64,000 bases of DNA from Actinacidiphila epipremni (GCF_012034175.1 NZ_JAATEJ010000039.1:1-64000), one strand, 5' to 3'; shown: positions 15,649 through 25,150, counted from the first letter of the stretch. Program-made: numbers and translations. Notes: a model not told the origin generated them from the letters alone.

Positions 15649-17763
15649 GTGGACGAATACGCAGGGCGGGTGCTCGCCGACCGCTACCGGCTGCCCCGGC
15701 CGCCGGCCGACGAGTACGAGCTCGTCGAGACCCGCGCCTTCGACACCTACAGCGGCCAGGAGGTCCTGGTCCACCAGGTGCTGCTGCCCGAGGTGGTCGG
15801 CGCGGACTTCGCCACCGAGGGCTTCGCGGACGACGGGCCCGACATGCTCGGCGAGAGCGCCCGGCGCGCTTTGGAGGCGGCGCGGGCCGCCGCCGCCATA
15901 CCGGACCATCCGCGGCTGGTGCAGGTCTTCGACATCTTCGTCGAGAGCGGCAGCCTGTGGATCGCGAGCGAACTGGTGTCCGGCCGGCCGCTCGCCGCGT
16001 TACTGGCCGAACGGCCGCTGGACGCCTACCGCGCCGCCGAGATCGCCTCCGACGTGCTCACCGCGCTGCGGGCGCTGCACGCGAACGGCTGGACGCACCG
16101 CAACGTCACCGCGAGCACGGTGCTGGTGTGCGACGACGGCCGGGCGATGCTCGGCGGGCTGGCCGCCGGCGCCGCGCAGGAGGCGCTGTGCGGCTACGAC
16201 CCGCTGCCCGAGCCGGTTCCGGCGATGAGCGGGCCCGGCACGGCGGCCGGCGCGGACGAGCCGGACGGCCCCGGCGGCACCGCCGGCTCGGGCGGCGACC
16301 GCGGCGACCATGGCGACCACGACGGCCCGCCGCCGCCCGCCGACCCGGCCGCCTGGCACGGCCCGCGCTCCGCGCTGGAGGCCGAGCGGGCCCGGCAGAA
16401 CCGCATCACCGTCGTCGGCGCCGTCACCGAGCGCTGGGCGCCCGAGCAGGCCCACCCGGTGCACGAGAAGTGGCAGCTCTCCCCGCCGGTCGGCCCGCCC
16501 GCCGACCTGTGGGCGCTCGGCTCGCTGCTCTTCCGCAGCGTCCAGGGCCATCCGCCGTACCCGGAGGAGAACGCCGCCGAGCTGGTCCAGATGGTGTGCG
16601 CCGAGCCGCCCGCCTTCGCCGAGGAGTGCGGGCCGCTGCGCCCGCTCGTCGAGTCGCTGCTGCGGCCCGACCCCGAGGAGCGCCCCGAGGCCGAGGAGCT
16701 GGGCGGCTGGCTGCGCTCGCTGATCCGCTCCGCGCCCGAACCCGACCTGGGCCTGCAGACCGTGCCGGTCATCGCCGACCCGGCGAAGCTGCCGGTCAAG
16801 CGGCGCAAGGGCGAGCTGGTACGGCGCAGGCGGCGGGAGGCCGCCGACCCCGGCGGGCCCCAGCACCGCCGGCACGCCCGCGGCAAGCAGGCCCGGCCGG
16901 CACGGGCGCCCAGGCCCGCGCGGGAACGGGTCAAGCGCAGCGAGGTGCAGCAGGAGCACTTCCACCAGGAGCAGGTGGTCTCCTCCCGCCGCCCGGCCTC
17001 CGGCGGCGGCGACTCCTCGCCGCGCCGACTCGGCGCCCGGCTGCTGGTGCTGGTCCTGGCGGTGCTGGTCGCGCTGGTGGTCTTCGCGGTGCTGCTCATG
17101 CCGCACCGCGGCGGCTCCGGCGACGACTCCTCGGGCGACCGTACGGTCCCGGCGCAGATGCCCGGCTCCGGCGGCGGCTCCAAGGACGACGGGGCCGACG
17201 GGAACGACGGGAACGGCGGCGCGAAGGACACGGCGACGGCGCCCACCAAGGCGCCCACCAAGCCCGCCACCCACGCCCCCACCACCGCGGCGCCGCCCGC
17301 CGCCCCACCCGACCTCGGCCCGGACTTCGCGCTGAAGGCCGACCCGGCCGGCTTCACCGTCGCCGTCCACACCGGATGGCAGCGGACGGCCAAGAACGCC
17401 AAGGACCAGGTGCGTTACACCGGCAGCGACCTGACCATGACGGTCGTGCCCGGCCGCGACAAGGCCACCGGCGACAGCCAGGACCCGCTGGCCTACCAGC
17501 TCGTCGAGCCCGAACTCGCCGACTTCCGCGCCTCGTCGTGGTCCTCGGCGGCGGGCCTGCAGACCGTCACCGTGCAGGGCCGGCCGGCCGCCGAGGGCGA
17601 GTACACCTGGCGGGACGCCAACCAGCAGACGGTGTACGCCCGTAACCTCGCGATCCAGATCGGCGGCCGTTACCACGTCGTCCTCATCTACGGACCCGAC
17701 TCGCAACGGGCCGCGGTGCAGCGGGCGTTCGACAAGGTCGTGGAGACCTACACCGTCAACTGA
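15649..17763 (+). CDS. Membrane-anchored pseudokinase of the Ser/Thr kinase cluster
   Basis: The 704-residue protein is built like its neighbours (kinase-like domain, basic linker, single membrane span at about 460-484, extracellular domain) but lacks the catalytic residues. No glycine-rich loop is visible. The VAIK lysine position reads EVLVHQVLL. HRD is HRN (WTHRNVTAST, Asn152). The DFG position near residue 166 reads MLGGLAAG. An acidic/Gly insertion (about 200-240) interrupts the C-lobe. The GTG at 15649 (VDEYAGRVLADRYRL) is preferred; the frame is open further upstream. It may act as an ATP-independent scaffold or an allosteric partner of the adjacent active kinases. Loss of activity is inferred from these substitutions. 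Confidence 0.88.
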   Translation: MDEYAGRVLADRYRLPRPPADEYELVETRAFDTYSGQEVLVHQVLLPEVVGADFATEGFADDGPDMLGESARRALEAARAAAAIPDHPRLVQVFDIFVESGSLWIASELVSGRPLAALLAERPLDAYRAAEIASDVLTALRALHANGWTHRNVTASTVLVCDDGRAMLGGLAAGAAQEALCGYDPLPEPVPAMSGPGTAAGADEPDGPGGTAGSGGDRGDHGDHDGPPPPADPAAWHGPRSALEAERARQNRITVVGAVTERWAPEQAHPVHEKWQLSPPVGPPADLWALGSLLFRSVQGHPPYPEENAAELVQMVCAEPPAFAEECGPLRPLVESLLRPDPEERPEAEELGGWLRSLIRSAPEPDLGLQTVPVIADPAKLPVKRRKGELVRRRRREAADPGGPQHRRHARGKQARPARAPRPARERVKRSEVQQEHFHQEQVVSSRRPASGGGDSSPRRLGARLLVLVLAVLVALVVFAVLLMPHRGGSGDDSSGDRTVPAQMPGSGGGSKDDGADGNDGNGGAKDTATAPTKAPTKPATHAPTTAAPPAAPPDLGPDFALKADPAGFTVAVHTGWQRTAKNAKDQVRYTGSDLTMTVVPGRDKATGDSQDPLAYQLVEPELADFRASSWSSAAGLQTVTVQGRPAAEGEYTWRDANQQTVYARNLAIQIGGRYHVVLIYGPDSQRAAVQRAFDKVVETYTVN

Positions 17764-17859
17764 CGTCCCCCGCCGGCCGATGCGCCCCGCCGTGGGGAGA
17801 ACCCGGGGAGAGCGCGTGAGCGCGCCGGACCGCGGGCCGGGGTGCGGCATGATGAGCGC

Positions 17860-19413
17860 ATGGCTGGCTACGGGGGCCGCGGCGGGCATCCGCCGCGGGT
17901 CGTCGCCGGGCGCTACCGGGTGGCCGGGCGCCTCGGCCGCGGCGGCATGGGCACGGTGTGGGCGGCGACCGACGAGCTGCTGCACCGCCGGGTCGCCGTC
18001 AAGGAACTGCACCTGCCCGGCGACGGCGAACCCGGCCGGCAGCTGGACCGCGCGCTGCGCGAGGCCCGCAGCGTCGCCCGGATCCGGCACCCCAACGTCG
18101 TGGTCGTTTACGACGTGGTCGAGCAGGACGGCAGCCCGTGGATCGTGATGGAGCTGGTCGACGGCCGCTCGCTCGCCGACGTACTGCGTGACGACGGCCC
18201 GCTGCCGCCGCGCGAGGCCGCCCGGGTGGGCGCGGCCGTCGCCGGCGCGCTGCTCGCCGCGCACGAGCACGGCATCCAGCACCGGGACGTCAAGCCGGCG
18301 AACGTGCTGATCGACCGGGCCGACGGCCGGGTCGTGCTGACCGACTTCGGCATCGCCCGCGTCCCGGGCAGCGCCACGATCAGCGAGACCGGCGGCTTCG
18401 TCGGCTCGCCCGAATACACCGCGCCCGAGCGGATGTCGGGCGCGCCGGCCGGGCCCGAGTCGGACCTGTGGTCGCTGGGCGCGCTGCTGTGCGCGGCGGT
18501 CGACGGCCGCTCGCCCTTCCAGCGCGAGTCGATCGGCGAGATCGTGCACGCCGTCGCGATCGGCGACATCACCCCGCCGGCCGCCGTCGGCCCGCTCATG
18601 CCGGTCGTGCGCGGCCTGCTGGAGCGCGACCCGGCGCGCCGGATGGCCGCGGCCGAGGTGCAGACGGTGCTGGTCGCGTACGCCGAGACCGGCGTGGAGC
18701 CGCCGACGCCCGACGCGCCCACCACGCCGGAGCTGCCCGCCGAGCGGCCGGTACGGCGGCGGGGCGCACGGCGGCGGGTGCTGGGGGCGCTGGCGGCGGC
18801 GACGCTCATCGCGGTGGTGGCCGGCGGCACGGCCGCGCTCGTCGTCACCCGCGGCCAGGACGGCACCGCCTCGGCCGCGCCCGTATCAACGACGCCGGTG
18901 GCGACGACGCCGGCCCGTACGCCCACGCCCACGACCGCGAGCCCCACGCCGACGCCCACGCCCACCGTGCCGGCCGGTTTCGTACGCGTCACCGACAAGC
19001 GCGGCTTCTCCGTCGCGCTGCCGGCCGACTACCGGCGCGAGGAGGTGCCGCCGCGGGTCTACTACTGGTCGCAGGACCGGGACTTCCGCTTCGGCGAGCG
19101 CGTCCAGCCGCCCGCCGCGGGCAGCCCGTACGCGATCATGAGCGGCCAGGACGCCGCCGCCCGCCGCCCCAAGGGCCCGTACGCCGGCTACCGGGACGGC
19201 GTCGTGACCCGCACGACGCAGCACGGCGAGGAGGCCGCGCTGTGGGAGTTCACGTACGACGGCTTCGCGGACGGCAAGGGCCCGCGCCGCACCTTCGACC
19301 TGTGCTGGGTGCAGGACGGCCGGATATACGACATCTGGCTCTCGGGCCCGCTGGCGCTCTCGGAGCAGACCCGGGCCACCTTCGACGCGGCCCGCGCGAG
19401 CTTCACGCCGTAG
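17860..19413 (+). CDS. Membrane-anchored Ser/Thr protein kinase (cluster member 4)
   Basis: The 517-residue protein has a complete kinase domain (about 15-265): LGRGGMGTVW, Lys48, HRD Asp143 (QHRDVKPANVL), DFG Asp162, and YTAPERM. A short basic linker precedes the membrane span (about 307-329). The Thr/Pro-rich stalk (TPTPTTASPTPTPTPT) leads to a domain of about 150 residues like those of cluster members 1 and 2, starting GFVRVTDKRGFSVALPADYR. An alternative GTG start lies six codons upstream at 17842. The 3' end overlaps the convergent TetR gene by 11 bases. Function is as for the cluster: phosphorylation of cell-wall or developmental targets, inferred. Confidence 0.92.
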   Translation: MAGYGGRGGHPPRVVAGRYRVAGRLGRGGMGTVWAATDELLHRRVAVKELHLPGDGEPGRQLDRALREARSVARIRHPNVVVVYDVVEQDGSPWIVMELVDGRSLADVLRDDGPLPPREAARVGAAVAGALLAAHEHGIQHRDVKPANVLIDRADGRVVLTDFGIARVPGSATISETGGFVGSPEYTAPERMSGAPAGPESDLWSLGALLCAAVDGRSPFQRESIGEIVHAVAIGDITPPAAVGPLMPVVRGLLERDPARRMAAAEVQTVLVAYAETGVEPPTPDAPTTPELPAERPVRRRGARRRVLGALAAATLIAVVAGGTAALVVTRGQDGTASAAPVSTTPVATTPARTPTPTTASPTPTPTPTVPAGFVRVTDKRGFSVALPADYRREEVPPRVYYWSQDRDFRFGERVQPPAAGSPYAIMSGQDAAARRPKGPYAGYRDGVVTRTTQHGEEAALWEFTYDGFADGKGPRRTFDLCWVQDGRIYDIWLSGPLALSEQTRATFDAARASFTP

Positions 19414-20002
19414 CCGCGACGCGGCGCAGGGCGGCGATGCCCTCGTCCAGGGCCGCCTCCAGGTGGGCGGCGCTGCCGGTCGACATCAGCAGCAGCACCC
19501 CGCCCTGGATCCCGGCCAGCAGCGCGCGGGCCGCCCGGTCCGGATCGAGGTCGGGCGCGGCCTCGCCGGCCGTCTGCATGTGCCGGATGCCGGCGGCGAG
19601 CCGGGCCTGCCACCGCTCCATCAGCCCGCTGACGACCGCGCGGGTCGCCTGCGTGGACCGGCCGGCCTCCGACACCGCGATGCTCAGCGGGCAGTCCTGG
19701 CCCTGCTCCCGGTAGCGGGCCACGACCTTGTCCCGCCAGTCCCGCCACGCCTGCCACGAGGTGAGCGCGTCCAGCTCCGGCTGCTGGTCGGCGATGACGC
19801 GCTCGGCCTCGTGCCGCGCGACGGCCAGGAACAGCTCCTCCTTCCCGCCGGGGAAGTAGTGGAAGAGCTGGCTCTTGCTGGTGGCGGTGCGGGCCAGGAC
19901 GTCGTCGAGGGTCACCGAGAAGACGCCCTGCGCGCGGATCTCGTCGGCCGCGCCGGCCACGATGCGCCGGCGGGTGGCGGCGCCCCTGCTGGTCAGGGTC
20001 AT
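19403..20002 (-). CDS. TetR family transcriptional regulator
   Basis: The 199-residue protein has a TetR DNA-binding domain at about 8-55 (TRRRIVAGAADEIRAQGVFS, then TLDDVLARTATSKSQLFHYF) and an all-helical ligand domain after it. It lies 34 bases downstream of the quinone oxidoreductase gene in the same direction, so the two are probably one operon. A near-perfect 24-bp palindrome upstream of that gene is the likely operator. The ligand is unknown; an electrophile or quinone would suit the partner enzyme. Its stop overlaps the convergent kinase gene. Confidence 0.9.
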   Translation of the reverse strand: MTLTSRGAATRRRIVAGAADEIRAQGVFSVTLDDVLARTATSKSQLFHYFPGGKEELFLAVARHEAERVIADQQPELDALTSWQAWRDWRDKVVARYREQGQDCPLSIAVSEAGRSTQATRAVVSGLMERWQARLAAGIRHMQTAGEAAPDLDPDRAARALLAGIQGGVLLLMSTGSAAHLEAALDEGIAALRRVAATA

Positions 20003-20036
20003 CGTCCGGGTCCCCTTTCCTTTTTCCTTGCCTTCC

Positions 20037-21005
20037 TCACGGGAGGAGCAGCAGCTTGCCGGTGGTCCGGCGCGACTCCAGGTCGGCGTGCGCGGTCGCG
20101 GCGTCCTTGAGCGGGTAGCGCCCGCCGACGAGCACCGAGATCCGGCCCTGCTCCAGCATCGCGAACACCTCGGCGCTGCGCCGCACCAGGGCCTCCCGGG
20201 TGCGGACGTGGTGCTGCACCACCGGGTACGACAGCAGGATGCTGTTGGGCAGGTCCGTCACGGCGAAGGACGGTACGCCCATGAACGGGCCGTAGTACGC
20301 GTGCACGCCGTGCGGGCGCAGGGCCAGCTGCGAGGAGCGGAAGGTGGGGATGCCGCCGCCGTCGTAGACGACGTGCGCGCCCTCGCCGCCGGTCAGCTCC
20401 CTGACCTGCTCCTCGAAGCCGCCGCCGGCCGAGACCAGGACGTGGTCGGCGCCGGCCTCGGCGGCGACCGCCGCCTTCTCCTGCCGGGAGACCAGGCCGA
20501 TGACGCGGGCGCCGCGGGCCTTGGCCATCTGCGTGACCAGCCGGCCCACGCCGCCGGCCGCCGCGTGCACGACGGCGGTGTCGCCGGGGCCGATCGGATA
20601 CGTCTCGGTGGTGAAGTGGTTGGCGGTCAGGCCCTGCATCATGACCGCCGCGGCGGTCTCGTCGGCCACGCCGTCGGGGACGCGGACCAGCGAGGTGACC
20701 GGGATCGCGGCGAGTTCGGCGTAGCTGCCGGGGTGGTAGAACCACGCGACCCGGTCGCCGACCGCGAAGCCCTCGGCCTCGGCGCCCTCGCCGAGCGCGG
20801 TGACGCGGCCGGCGCCCTCGACGCCGAGCAGGAACGGCGGCGCCCAGCCGGGCCCGCCGACCTGCCGGGCGCCGACGTCCATGTAGTTCACCCCGGCGAC
20901 GGCGACCCTCACCAGGGCCTCGCCGGGTCCCGGCACGGGGTCGGGGAGCGCGGTCCACTCCATGACCTCGGTGCCGCCGTGCGCTTCGATGCGGATCGCG
21001 TGCAT
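20037..21005 (-). CDS. NADPH:quinone oxidoreductase-like protein (zinc-free MDR family)
   Basis: The 322-residue protein belongs to the medium-chain dehydrogenase/reductase superfamily. It has an N-terminal GroES-like domain (LLGVEGAGRVTALGEG) and a Rossmann domain with the nucleotide motif VHAAAGGVGRLVTQMAKARG (about residues 145-165). Zinc-ligand cysteines are absent, as in quinone oxidoreductases. It probably reduces quinones or enones with NADPH in the cytoplasm. The ATG at 21005 follows GAGGAGG. It is followed by the TetR regulator gene that likely controls it. Confidence 0.88.
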   Translation of the reverse strand: MHAIRIEAHGGTEVMEWTALPDPVPGPGEALVRVAVAGVNYMDVGARQVGGPGWAPPFLLGVEGAGRVTALGEGAEAEGFAVGDRVAWFYHPGSYAELAAIPVTSLVRVPDGVADETAAAVMMQGLTANHFTTETYPIGPGDTAVVHAAAGGVGRLVTQMAKARGARVIGLVSRQEKAAVAAEAGADHVLVSAGGGFEEQVRELTGGEGAHVVYDGGGIPTFRSSQLALRPHGVHAYYGPFMGVPSFAVTDLPNSILLSYPVVQHHVRTREALVRRSAEVFAMLEQGRISVLVGGRYPLKDAATAHADLESRRTTGKLLLLP

Positions 21006-21073
21006 GAGCCGTGCCTCCTCGGGGCAGGTCGCGTGCCCTGGACGGCCCGCGTGTCTTCGACGGTAGGAAGCGG

Positions 21074-21097
21074 AAATTGGACCGGCAAGTCCAGTTT
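21074..21097. promoter_or_regulatory. Probable TetR operator upstream of the quinone oxidoreductase
   Basis: Arms AAATTGGAC and GTCCAGTTT flank CGGCAA, an inverted repeat with one mismatched pair, centred about 80 bases before the start at 21005. Size and symmetry fit a TetR-family dimer site, and a TetR gene is in the same operon. Confidence 0.55.
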
Positions 21098-21288
21098 TGC
21101 GCCGCGGTCCGTCGGCGGTCCGCCCGGTGGTACGCCCGCGGTATGCCGTACGCCGTCGGTCCGCGTACGCGCCGGTCCGTACGCCCGTACGAGCCGGCGC
21201 CGTACGCCCCGGGCCAGGGTGTTACCGGCGGTAGAAAGTGGCTACTCATGGGTAGCCAGCCGCGGCCCCGCGTCGTAATCTCACCGGC

Positions 21289-22953
21289 ATGACGGATTCG
21301 CCGGAGCTGAAGCCCACCGCCCCCGCGGCCCCCGCACCCGCCGGCCAGGACGCGCCCGGCGCCCCCGGCGCTACCGGCGGCAATCCCGCCGCCCCGCGCG
21401 GCGACCGCGGGCCCGCCGACGTCGTCACGCCCGCGCTGCTGGCCCGGCTCACCCGCGGCCTGCCCGGCGCCGGCCGCACGGTCAGCCACACCCCGCTCAC
21501 CGGCGAGGAGCTGGCCTCCTTCCCCGAGGCGTCGCCCGACGACGTCGCCGCCGCCTTCGCCGCCGCCCGCACCGCCCAGCGCGCCTGGGCCGCGACGCCG
21601 GCCCGCAGGCGCGCCGCCGTGCTGCTGCGCTTCCACGACCTCGTCCTCGCCCGGCAGGCCGAGGTGCTGGACCTCATCCAGGTCGAGACCGGCAAGGCCC
21701 GGCTGCACGCCCACGAGGAGGTCCAGGTCGTCGCGATGTCGGCCCGGCACTACGGGCGCAAGGCCCCCTCCTACCTCGCACCGCGCCGGCACCAGGGCGC
21801 GATCCCGGCGCTGACCCGGGCGGTCGAGCTGCGCCAGCCGCGCGGGGTCGTCGGGCAGATCGCGCCCTGGAACTACCCCTTCGAGCTGTCCGTCGGCGAC
21901 GCGCTGCCCGCCTTCGCCGCCGGCAACGCCGTCGTGATGAAGCCCGACACCGAGACCGCGCTGACCGCCCTGTGGGCGCGCGAGCAGCTGGTCGAGGCGG
22001 GGCTGCCGGACGGCGTGTGGCAGATCGTGATCGGCGACGGGCCGGTCGTCGGCCCCGCGGTCGTCGACCACGCCGACTACGTGTCCTTCACCGGCTCCAC
22101 CCGCACCGGCCGCGAGGTCGCCCGGCGCGCCGCCGACCGGCTGGTGGGCGCGAGCCTGGAGCTGGGCGGCAAGAACGCGCTGCTCGTGCTGCACGACGCC
22201 GACCTCGACAAGGCCGCCGAGGGCGCGGTCCGCGCGTGCTTCGCCTCCGCGGGCCAGCTGTGCATCTCCGTCGAGCGGCTGTTCGTCCACGCGTCGGTCG
22301 CCGACGCCTTCCTGGAGCGCTTCGCCGCCCGCACCCGCGCGCTCAGGCTCGGCACCGCGCTCGCGTACGGCGCCGGCATGGGCTCGCTCGTCGGCCCGCG
22401 GCAGCTGGAGGTCGTCACCCGGCATGTGGACGAGGCCCGCGACAAGGGCGCCCGCGTCCTCGCCGGCGGCCGGCACCGGCCGGACATCGGCCCGTACGTC
22501 TACGAGCCGACGATCCTCGACGGCGTCGAGCCGCCGATGGCGGTGTGCGCCGAGGAGACCTTCGGGCCGGTCGTGTCCGTCTACCGCTTCCGCGACGAGG
22601 ACGAGGCGGTGGAGCGCGCCAACGCCACCGAGTACGGCCTCAACTCCAGCGTCTGGACCAAGGACGTACGCCGGGGCGCCCGGATCGCGGCCCGGCTGCG
22701 CTCGGGCACCGTCAACGTCAACGAGGCGTACGCCGCCGCGTACGGCAGCGTCCGGGCGCCCATGGGCGGCATGAAGGACTCCGGGCTCGGCCGGCGGCAC
22801 GGCTCCGAGGGCATCCTGAAGTTCACCGAGGCCCAGACCGTCGCCACCCAGCGGCTGCTGCCGCTCGCGCCCGCGCTCGGCATGGACGACGAGAAGTACG
22901 CGGCCTTCCTGAGCCGCTCGCTGCGGCTGATGAAGACCCTGCGGATGCGCTGA
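21289..22953 (+). CDS. gabD2: Succinate-semialdehyde dehydrogenase (NADP+)
   Basis: The 554-residue protein is an aldehyde dehydrogenase with catalytic Cys325 (SAGQLCISVERL), general-base Glu291 (LELGGKN) and the cofactor motif FTGSTRTGREVA. The sequence around RGVVGQIAPWNYPFELSVGD and the long N-terminus resemble the actinobacterial GabD2 group, which oxidises succinate semialdehyde to succinate. Residues 1-45 are an Ala/Pro-rich extension of unknown use. The ATG at 21289 is the first in frame; no strong Shine-Dalgarno is seen. The GMC oxidase gene begins nine bases after its stop, indicating an operon. Confidence 0.85.
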   Translation: MTDSPELKPTAPAAPAPAGQDAPGAPGATGGNPAAPRGDRGPADVVTPALLARLTRGLPGAGRTVSHTPLTGEELASFPEASPDDVAAAFAAARTAQRAWAATPARRRAAVLLRFHDLVLARQAEVLDLIQVETGKARLHAHEEVQVVAMSARHYGRKAPSYLAPRRHQGAIPALTRAVELRQPRGVVGQIAPWNYPFELSVGDALPAFAAGNAVVMKPDTETALTALWAREQLVEAGLPDGVWQIVIGDGPVVGPAVVDHADYVSFTGSTRTGREVARRAADRLVGASLELGGKNALLVLHDADLDKAAEGAVRACFASAGQLCISVERLFVHASVADAFLERFAARTRALRLGTALAYGAGMGSLVGPRQLEVVTRHVDEARDKGARVLAGGRHRPDIGPYVYEPTILDGVEPPMAVCAEETFGPVVSVYRFRDEDEAVERANATEYGLNSSVWTKDVRRGARIAARLRSGTVNVNEAYAAAYGSVRAPMGGMKDSGLGRRHGSEGILKFTEAQTVATQRLLPLAPALGMDDEKYAAFLSRSLRLMKTLRMR

Positions 22954-22962
22954 GGAGGGCCC

Positions 22963-24783
22963 GTGGCAACCGACGACACGCAGGACACGGCAGGCGGCGG
23001 TGACGGCTTCGACTACGACGTCCTCGTCGTCGGCTCCGGCTTCGGCGGCTCGGTCGCGGCGCTGCGGCTGACCGAGAAGGGCTACCGCGTCGGCGTGCTG
23101 GAGGCCGGCCGCCGCTTCGCCCGCGAGGAGCTGCCCAAGAACTCCTGGGCGCTGCGCGACTACCTGTGGGCGCCCGCCCTCGGCCTGTACGGCATCCAGC
23201 GCATCCACGTCCTCGGCAACGTCCTGGTGCTGGCCGGCGCCGGCGTCGGCGGCGGGTCGCTCAACTACGCCAACACCCTGTACGTGCCGCCGGCCGCCTT
23301 CTTCCGCGACCGCCAGTGGGGTGACATCACCGACTGGCAGCGGGAGTTGGCGCCGTACTACGACCAGGCCCGGCGGATGCTCGGGGTGCGGCTCAACCCC
23401 ACCGTCACGCCCTCCGACGAGCACCTGAGGGCCGCCGCCGAGGCGATGGGCGTCGGCGACACCTTCCACCTCGCGCCGGTCGGGGTCTTCTTCGGCGACG
23501 GCGAGGACGCCGACGGCAGTGCGAAGGCCGCGCCCGGCCAGGAGGTGCCCGACCCGTACTTCGGCGGCGCCGGGCCCAGCCGGCGGGCCTGCACGCAGTG
23601 CGGGGAGTGCATGACCGGGTGCCGGCACGGCGCGAAGAACACCCTCAACGAGAACTACCTCCACCTGGCGCAGCAGGCCGGCGCCGTCGTCCACCCCATG
23701 ACGACGGTCGTGGACCTCACCGAGGACCCCGAGGGGGGCTACCGGGTCACCGCCGTGCCCACCGACCGGCGCAGGAAGGGCCGGCGGCAGGTGCTGCGGG
23801 CCCGGCAGGTCGTGCTCGCGGCCGGCACGTACGGCACGCAGACGCTGCTGCACACCATGCGGGACACGGGCCGGCTGCCCGGCATCCCGGCCCGGCTCGG
23901 CGAGCTGACCCGCACCAACTCCGAGGCGCTGGTGGGCGCGCAGACCTCGCCGCGCCGCTACCGGAAGAAATTCCCGGGCCGCACACCGGACTTCACCCGG
24001 GGCGTCGCGATCACCTCGTCGGTGCACCCCAACGACCACACCCACATCGAGCCGGTGCGCTACGGGCGCGGCTCCAACTCGATGGGCTCCTTCTCGATCC
24101 TCGCCGCGCCCCACCGCGGCCGGCTGCCGCGCTGGCTGGAGTTCGTCGGCGCGAACCTGCGGCACCCGGTGCTCGCGGCGCTGTCGATGTCCAACCGGCG
24201 CTGGTCGGAACGGACGATCATCGGCCTGGTCATGCAGACCAGCGACAACTCGCTGGCCACCTACCGCAAGCGGCGCGGCCTCGGCAAGGGCCTGCTCACC
24301 GCCCGGCAGGGCCACGGCGAGCCCAACCCCGTGCACATCCCCGAGGGCGCGCAGGCCGCGCGGCTGATCGCCGAGCAGATCAACGGCTTCGCCGGCAGCA
24401 ACATTGGCGAGGCGGTGCAGCGCCCGATGACCGCGCACTTCCTCGGCGGCTGCCCGATCGGCGCGGACGCCGAGCACGGCGTCATCGACCCGTACCACCG
24501 GCTGTTCGGGCACCCGGGCATCCATGTGGTGGACGGCGCGGCGGTGTCGGCGAACCTGGGCGTCAACCCGTCGCTGACCATCACCGCGCAGGCCGAGCGG
24601 GCGATGGCACTGTGGCCCAACAAGGGCGAGGCCGATCCGCGCCCGGCGCAGGGCGAGGGCTACCGGCCGGTCGCGGCGGTGCCGCCGGCCGCGCCCGCGG
24701 TGCCGGCGGACGCCTTCGGCGGGCTGCGGCTGCCGCTGCTGCCGGTGCCCGAGGTGCCGCCCGCGGGGACGCACACACGGTAA
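22963..24783 (+). CDS. GMC oxidoreductase, ChoD-like
   Basis: The 606-residue flavoprotein has the FAD dinucleotide motif VVGSGFGGSVAALRL at about residues 22-36 and the GMC C-terminal region with HFLGGCPIG and VDGAAVSANLGVNPSLTITA. It resembles mycobacterial ChoD, which lies beside guaB3 in M. tuberculosis, so the neighbourhood agrees. A four-cysteine motif C-x2-C-x2-C-x3-C (Cys210, 213, 216, 220; CTQCGECMTGC) looks like a ferredoxin-type iron-sulfur site. The substrate may be a sterol or another alcohol; the cholesterol oxidase label is only a family inference. The GTG at 22963 follows GAGGAGG, coupled to the upstream dehydrogenase. Confidence 0.87.
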   Translation: MATDDTQDTAGGGDGFDYDVLVVGSGFGGSVAALRLTEKGYRVGVLEAGRRFAREELPKNSWALRDYLWAPALGLYGIQRIHVLGNVLVLAGAGVGGGSLNYANTLYVPPAAFFRDRQWGDITDWQRELAPYYDQARRMLGVRLNPTVTPSDEHLRAAAEAMGVGDTFHLAPVGVFFGDGEDADGSAKAAPGQEVPDPYFGGAGPSRRACTQCGECMTGCRHGAKNTLNENYLHLAQQAGAVVHPMTTVVDLTEDPEGGYRVTAVPTDRRRKGRRQVLRARQVVLAAGTYGTQTLLHTMRDTGRLPGIPARLGELTRTNSEALVGAQTSPRRYRKKFPGRTPDFTRGVAITSSVHPNDHTHIEPVRYGRGSNSMGSFSILAAPHRGRLPRWLEFVGANLRHPVLAALSMSNRRWSERTIIGLVMQTSDNSLATYRKRRGLGKGLLTARQGHGEPNPVHIPEGAQAARLIAEQINGFAGSNIGEAVQRPMTAHFLGGCPIGADAEHGVIDPYHRLFGHPGIHVVDGAAVSANLGVNPSLTITAQAERAMALWPNKGEADPRPAQGEGYRPVAAVPPAAPAVPADAFGGLRLPLLPVPEVPPAGTHTR

Positions 24784-24791
24784 TGTGTGCG

Positions 24792-24995
24792 TTACGGTGA
24801 TTCCGCGGCTTTGCCGCAGAGCGGCCGGTACCGGGCGTCCCCGGAACCGACCGCCTCTTTGAAGGTGTGGCCGGGCTGCTGTCCCCTGCCGTCCGGCCAC
24901 CGGTACCGGTGCGAGGTCCCACGGCGGGCGCATCGCTGCAGCCGCCTCATCGCACCGGTCATCATCCCGCCCAGCTGCGTCTGGGCGGTGTCCAT
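24792..24995 (-). CDS. Small basic hypothetical protein
   Basis: This 67-residue open frame (ATG at 24995; a GTG two codons upstream is also possible) has the high G/C third positions of a real gene and a reasoned composition: a basic helix MRRLQRCARRG, then HRYRWPDGRGQQPGHTF. It has two cysteines, no membrane segment and no family I recognise. It lies between the convergent ChoD-like gene and the chorismate mutase gene. Codon use is the main support; the Shine-Dalgarno is weak. Confidence 0.5.
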   Translation of the reverse strand: MDTAQTQLGGMMTGAMRRLQRCARRGTSHRYRWPDGRGQQPGHTFKEAVGSGDARYRPLCGKAAESP

Positions 24996-25150
24996 CTCCA
25001 CGCGTGGTGTTGGTGACCGCCCCTGGCTGACACGGACACCACCTCCAACGAAGGCGCCGCGGGCCGGTCACGTGCCGTTCGGGTGATCCCCCTCGAAAGG
25101 GTCGCCGTCCGGCCGCGCCGCCTCGCCGTCCGCACCGGGCCGCCCCGGCG

